The notes under the pieces are model-generated. The model saw only the letters and a program-made list of their open reading frames with translations. It was not told the origin of the DNA and did no database searches. Shown in pieces: positions 53,132-56,042 of a stretch of DNA of 56,042 nt. The DNA comes from Burkholderiaceae bacterium. GTDB taxonomy: Bacteria > Pseudomonadota > Gammaproteobacteria > Burkholderiales > Burkholderiaceae_C. The DNA is taken from the NCBI GenBank assembly GCA_004323695.1, contig SCRU01000183.1, positions 1 to 56,042 on the forward strand. Direction: 5' to 3'. The position numbers were made by a program, and so were the translations under genes. Every line of letters starts with the position of its first letter. Positions within the stretch are counted from its first letter, which is position 1.

Positions 53132-53689
53132 TCAGCGGGCCAGCTCGACATCAACGCCTTGCGCCCACCGGCTCTCCCAGTGGGCCAGGTATTGCGCCGC
53201 CACCTGCGGGTTGTTCCACAGCACCAGTACGTTCTCGGAGTTCGCGTGCGCCGCGGCATGGGTGTAGTTGAATGAGCCGGTTTCGACGCTGCGGCCATCC
53301 ACGACGATGTATTTGTCGTGGTGAATCGGGTAGGCCGAAATCAGCCGTACCGGAATGCCGGCGCTCGCCACCCGCCGTATCGCCGAGCGGCTCGCGGCGT
53401 CCCGGTTGCCACGCTCGTCGAGCACGATCCTGACATCGACGCCGCGCCGCCTGGCGGCCACGAGTGCGCCCACGATGGGCCGCGACGTGAACAGATAGCC
53501 GGCGAGCCGGATCGTGTGTCGGGCGCTGGCAATGACCTCGAGGACCAGTGCTTCTGCGCCGGCGTCGGGCGAGAACCCGACCTGGATGCGTGAGTCCGCA
53601 GCGTGTGCAACCGGCGCGTGAATGGCGCAGCCGGCCTGCAGCATCAGCGCAAGACACAGGACCTGTGCGCAGAAAGTTTTCGGTTTCAT
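53132..53689 (-). CDS. Secreted phospholipase D-like (Nuc-type) nuclease
   Basis: 185 residues with a single HKD motif, HHDKYIVVDGRSVETGSFNYT, plus the preceding RLAGYLFTSRPIVGALVAARRRGVDVRIVLDE, the layout of Nuc-type endonucleases that work as dimers. A signal peptide (ALMLQAGCAIHAPVAHA) indicates export; the Cys after QAG is only a weak lipobox. It shares a 53-bp divergent promoter region with the PD-(D/E)XK-like gene. Confidence 0.87.
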   Translation of the reverse strand: MKPKTFCAQVLCLALMLQAGCAIHAPVAHAADSRIQVGFSPDAGAEALVLEVIASARHTIRLAGYLFTSRPIVGALVAARRRGVDVRIVLDERGNRDAASRSAIRRVASAGIPVRLISAYPIHHDKYIVVDGRSVETGSFNYTHAAAHANSENVLVLWNNPQVAAQYLAHWESRWAQGVDVELAR

Positions 53690-53698
53690 CAGGGATAT

Positions 53699-53716
53699 AC
53701 TGGTTAAATAACCAGT
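53699..53716. promoter_or_regulatory. SOS-box-like palindrome in a divergent promoter
   Basis: ACTGGTTA-AA-TAACCAGT, a perfect 8-bp inverted repeat, 9 bases from the PLD-like start and 26 from the PD-(D/E)XK-like start. Its ACTG...CAGT shape and 18-bp size resemble LexA boxes, but the canonical CTGT...ACAG is not exact. The flanking genes are nuclease-like, which is consistent. Confidence 0.5.
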
Positions 53717-53742
53717 TTAACCGGACCGACGAAGCTCGCGTG

Positions 53743-54552
53743 ATGGCCACAGCAGATACTCCTGTCGACGCTGAAGACGGAACGAATCCGGCAGCGTTGG
53801 CTTCCGGCCTGGGTCGCCTGCACGCCCGGCGGCTGCGCGACATCTACCGTTCTGCGGGTTGGCCGTGCCAGGACCGTGTGGAGGTCGAGCTGCTCGCCGC
53901 GGGACTGCTGGAGCGTGTCACGGCACCCACGGGGCACGATCAGGTTCGCCTCACGAATGCTGGCATCGCCTGTCTGGCCCAGGCCTTTCACCAGAACCGC
54001 CAGGCCAGGTCGACCCATGAGGCGCTGGTGGACCGGATCGCCCAGACCATGCTGCGCGATGGTCGCATGGTCTGGACGGGCCTGAGCCTGCGTGCGCGCC
54101 TGCCGTCGCTTCCCGGCGAAGCGCCGCGCTGGAAAATCTGCAGGCCCGATGTTTTCTCGATCCGCAACACCACCGTCGCGGGCTATCTGGAACCCGTGGT
54201 GCACGAAATCAAGGTCAGTCGCGCCGACCTGCTCGGTGACCTCAAGCGCAAGGACAAGCGTGACGGCTATCTGGACGTGGGCGGTCAGTGCTGGTACGTC
54301 CTGGGCTGCGACCACAAGGGGCGACCCATCGCCCGGGCCAGCGAGATTCCCGGGGAATGCGGCGTGCTGGTGGTCGAGTCGGAACGGCTGGAGGTGGTCC
54401 GCCACGCGCCCCGGCGCGCCGTGAGCGATTTGCCGTTCGCCCTGTGGATGGCGCTGGCCAGGGCCACGCCCTTGCCATCGATTTCGTCGCAGTGGGGCGA
54501 CGAACCGGGCCAGTCATTGCTGGTGGAGCAGGGCGGCCCTGACCTTTCATGA
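53743..54552 (+). CDS. PD-(D/E)XK-like protein of the MmcB type (candidate DNA-repair factor)
   Basis: 269 residues. An N-terminal helical, possibly winged-helix part (LHARRLRDIYRSAGWPCQDRVEVELLAAGLLERV...LTNAGIACLAQAF) precedes a core with CRPDVFSIRNTT...VVHEIKVSRADLLGDLKRKDKRDGYLDVGGQCWYVLG. The RPD...EIK spacing fits the PD-(D/E)XK nuclease fold, and MmcB in Caulobacter is an SOS protein of that fold. The stop overlaps the start of the decayed helicase gene (ATGA), so the pair was once an operon. The exact family is not certain. Confidence 0.65.
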   Translation: MATADTPVDAEDGTNPAALASGLGRLHARRLRDIYRSAGWPCQDRVEVELLAAGLLERVTAPTGHDQVRLTNAGIACLAQAFHQNRQARSTHEALVDRIAQTMLRDGRMVWTGLSLRARLPSLPGEAPRWKICRPDVFSIRNTTVAGYLEPVVHEIKVSRADLLGDLKRKDKRDGYLDVGGQCWYVLGCDHKGRPIARASEIPGECGVLVVESERLEVVRHAPRRAVSDLPFALWMALARATPLPSISSQWGDEPGQSLLVEQGGPDLS

Positions 54553-54984
54553 CGAACGCGGTGCAAGCGCCCCATGACGCTGAGGCCGCTGCCTGCCCGG
54601 TATCGGTGCGCCATCTGTGCGAGTTTGGCGCCAAGGCCGGTGATCTGGATTTGCGCTTCACGCTTCACGCCCGCGCCGATGGATACGATGCCGCCCGCAA
54701 CGACCTCGAGGAAGTCCTCCCGGTAACCGGACTGTCCCCAATGAGTGGAGTGCAGTTGCGGATGGACGCAATGGATATTGACGCCGGGAGCCCGGTGGCT
54801 GGGGCCGCTCGATTCCCTGGTCGAAACGATAGCGGCCCAGTTCACAGCGTGTCCCGGAAACTACCTGGCATTCTTCAGCAGCTTTGATTACCTGGAACTG
54901 GTTCAAAGGCGTCTGCAGCAGCGCCAAGGCCGCACCGGGCAAGCTGCGCGTGGTGGCTGCATAAGCTTGTCTTGCATCGCGTAG
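54549..54984 (+). pseudogene. Decayed ATP-dependent DNA helicase (DinG/Rad3-like)
   Basis: Two fragments of one large protein in different frames. From 54549 (ATG, coupled to the previous gene) comes the N-terminal piece VSVRHLCEFGAKAGDLDLRFT then ARADGYDAARNDLEE, as in the nuclease-like front of Rad3-type helicases. From about 54805 in another frame comes the far C-terminal piece PLDSLVETIAAQFTACPGNYLAFFSSFDYLELV. The helicase motifs between them (several hundred residues) are gone. A tandem GCTTCAC-GCTTCAC (54655-54668) marks a likely deletion junction. It cannot be functional. Confidence 0.75.
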
Positions 54985-55006
54985 CGTTACGAGATACAAT
55001 TAACCT

Positions 55007-55285
55007 GTGATTAAGTCATTCCGGCACAAGGGACTGCAAGCCTTTTTCGAGCGTGGCACAAAGGCAGGCATTCAGGCTGCCCACGCGCCCAAGCTGGCCC
55101 GGCAACTGGCCCGGCTCGAAGAAGCACAAAGCCCCCAGGATATGAACCTGCCCAGCTGGGGCCTGCATGCGCTGCATGGCGATCTGCAAAACCATTGGGC
55201 TGTGTCCGTGAATGGCAACTGGCGCATGACCTTCACCTTTGAAGGCGTGAATGCCGTATTGGTGAACTATCAAGACTACCACTGA
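55007..55285 (+). CDS. higB: Toxin HigB
   Basis: 92 residues from GTG. RelE-fold ribosome-dependent mRNA interferase: MIKSFRHKGLQAFFERGTKAGI, RLARLEEAQSPQDMNLPSWGLHALHGDLQNHWAVSVNGNWRMTFTFEGVNAVLVNYQDYH, with the conserved NWRMTF and the final YQDYH. It precedes its antitoxin, the typical HigBA order. Confidence 0.93.
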   Translation: MIKSFRHKGLQAFFERGTKAGIQAAHAPKLARQLARLEEAQSPQDMNLPSWGLHALHGDLQNHWAVSVNGNWRMTFTFEGVNAVLVNYQDYH

Positions 55286-55301
55286 CACAGGAGAAACGAC
55301 G

Positions 55302-55613
55302 ATGGCACGCATGTTCAATCCCCCGCATCCCGGCCTGGCGCTGCGCGACGATGTGTTGCCCGCACTGGGGCTGACCGTTACCGACGCCGCAGAGCAGCTA
55401 GGCGTGTCCCGCGTGGCGCTGTCCCGTGTGCTCAATGGCCGCGCCGCCATCTCGCCGGAAATGGCCCTGCGCATCGAGGCATGGCTGGGCGTGAAGCGCG
55501 GAGGCGATGCCCGTGTCTGGCTGGCCGAGCAAAGCGCTTATGACGTGTGGCAGGCCCAGCAACGCTTCAAGGCTGCGCCGATGCGGGTCCGGCCTGCACC
55601 GATGGCCGCTTGA
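55302..55613 (+). CDS. higA: Antitoxin HigA
   Basis: 103 residues, XRE-type helix-turn-helix (HPGLALRDDVLPALGLTVTDAAEQLGVSRVALSRVLNGRAAISPEMALRIEAWLG). It neutralises HigB and represses the operon. 16 bp after higB with a GGAG Shine-Dalgarno. The pair lies in a poorly conserved, degraded zone, consistent with a mobile origin. Confidence 0.94.
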   Translation: MARMFNPPHPGLALRDDVLPALGLTVTDAAEQLGVSRVALSRVLNGRAAISPEMALRIEAWLGVKRGGDARVWLAEQSAYDVWQAQQRFKAAPMRVRPAPMAA

Positions 55614-56042
55614 ACTGTTTTGCCCCAGCTAGGTGTGAAGTTCCATCAGCATCGTGTCCTCGTCTTACGATTTATTCTGGGCAGTATCTGCGAAAACGGT
55701 GGGCCGCACAATTGCGACTGGCTGAGCTGAGGCGAGTCGGCCCGCGCGCAACGCGTGTTGCATGGCGCCAAGTAAGTTCGATACCGACGCCCTTCTTGCG
55801 TTGGGGCTGGCTACAGGACGGCGCGGTACAAAACCCCGTACCACTGGCTACACAGTGGCTACACGACCCATAAAAGCAAAAAGCCCGCTACGGTTTAGAT
55901 AGCGGACTTTCTTTACTGTAAGTGGTGCCGGAGAGAAGTACCAAAGACCAATATCCATGAGGTTTTCAGAACGTTTGGGGACAAAAGTGTCCCCATCACA
56001 TAAAAGTTCCATTCTCGCAACGGTTTGATTAAAGTGGCGTGG
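55614..56042. other. Gene-poor end of window, possible integration scar
   Basis: No convincing coding region in 429 bases. Seen here: a tandem TGGCTACAC-AG-TGGCTACAC (about 55848-55865) like arm-type sites of tyrosine integrases, a terminator (55880-55914), TGGTGCCGGAGAGAAG (55923-55938), whose reverse complement ends CTCCGGCACCA like the 3' end of a tRNA, and the hairpin GGGGACA-AAAG-TGTCCCC (55977-55994). Base composition is more AT-rich than the rest. Confidence 0.45.
55880..55914 (+). terminator. Terminator in the gene-poor tail
   Basis: AAAGCCCGCTA and TAGCGGACTTT form an 11-bp stem with one mismatch around a 9-base loop, then CTTTA. It could close higBA or a lost gene. Confidence 0.6.

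Overview
The window is GC-rich, densely coded chromosomal DNA from a betaproteobacterium of the order Burkholderiales, most likely family Comamonadaceae. This rests on conserved gene orders (nadK-recN-rapZ opposite hrcA; spoT/rpoZ/gmk/yicC; rph-rdgB-hemW; argD-argF beside a DUF3579 gene; rpsP-rimM-trmD-rplS; a CbiB-like gene before hisC) and on small AT-rich interspersed repeats of a type I associate with that family. The genus cannot be fixed from what is here.

Layout. 1-4.6 kb: rapZ, recN and nadK (minus), hrcA (plus) and a CAU-anticodon tRNA. 4.7-11.2 kb: an accessory block that reads as a functional-amyloid (Fap-like) export system. It holds a VpsR-like sigma-54 activator and a FapF-like outer-membrane barrel on the minus strand. 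Divergently, across a 0.87 kb control region, lie a glycine/asparagine-rich secreted protein, a small secreted protein, a C39-type cysteine peptidase (FapD-like) and a secreted FapE-like protein. A near-consensus sigma-54 promoter precedes the glycine-rich gene. 11.2-25.5 kb: tRNA-Arg, greB, spoT, rpoZ, gmk, yicC, a Ser/Thr kinase with a PP2C phosphatase, rph, rdgB, hemW, argF, argD, a DUF3579 gene, rpsT and murJ. 25.5-31.3 kb: a catabolic operon with E1 alpha and beta subunits of a 2-oxoacid dehydrogenase (no E2 or E3 nearby), an SDR dehydrogenase and a TRAP transporter with fused DctQM. 31.4-47.4 kb: sirB1-like, purM, an AI-2E-type permease, hda, a HAD phosphatase, pcnB, folK, a DUF47/PiT phosphate pair, TM2 and GNAT genes, the rpsP-rimM-trmD-rplS group, a NUDIX hydrolase, the CbiB-like gene, hisC and apaH. 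47.4-53.1 kb: a CorC-type protein, an H-NS-like protein, a YdcF/ElyC-like protein, a Bcr/CflA efflux pump and a succinate-semialdehyde dehydrogenase. 53.1-56.0 kb: a less conserved tail with a secreted phospholipase D-type nuclease diverging from a PD-(D/E)XK-like gene across an SOS-box-like palindrome, a decayed DNA helicase gene, a HigBA toxin-antitoxin pair and a gene-poor end that may be an integration-site scar.

How the parts work together. The proposed amyloid block forms one pathway. The activator switches on the sigma-54 promoter. Subunits with Sec signals reach the periplasm, the C39 peptidase processes or polices them, and the barrel exports them. The glycine-rich and small secreted proteins share a C-terminal motif, as expected of a fibre subunit and its nucleator. 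The 25.5-31.3 kb operon couples uptake of an organic acid to oxidation and thiamine-diphosphate chemistry.

Limits. Everything was read by eye. Family names come from motifs and gene order, with no database search. Start codons were chosen from overlaps, Shine-Dalgarno sequences and family starts.
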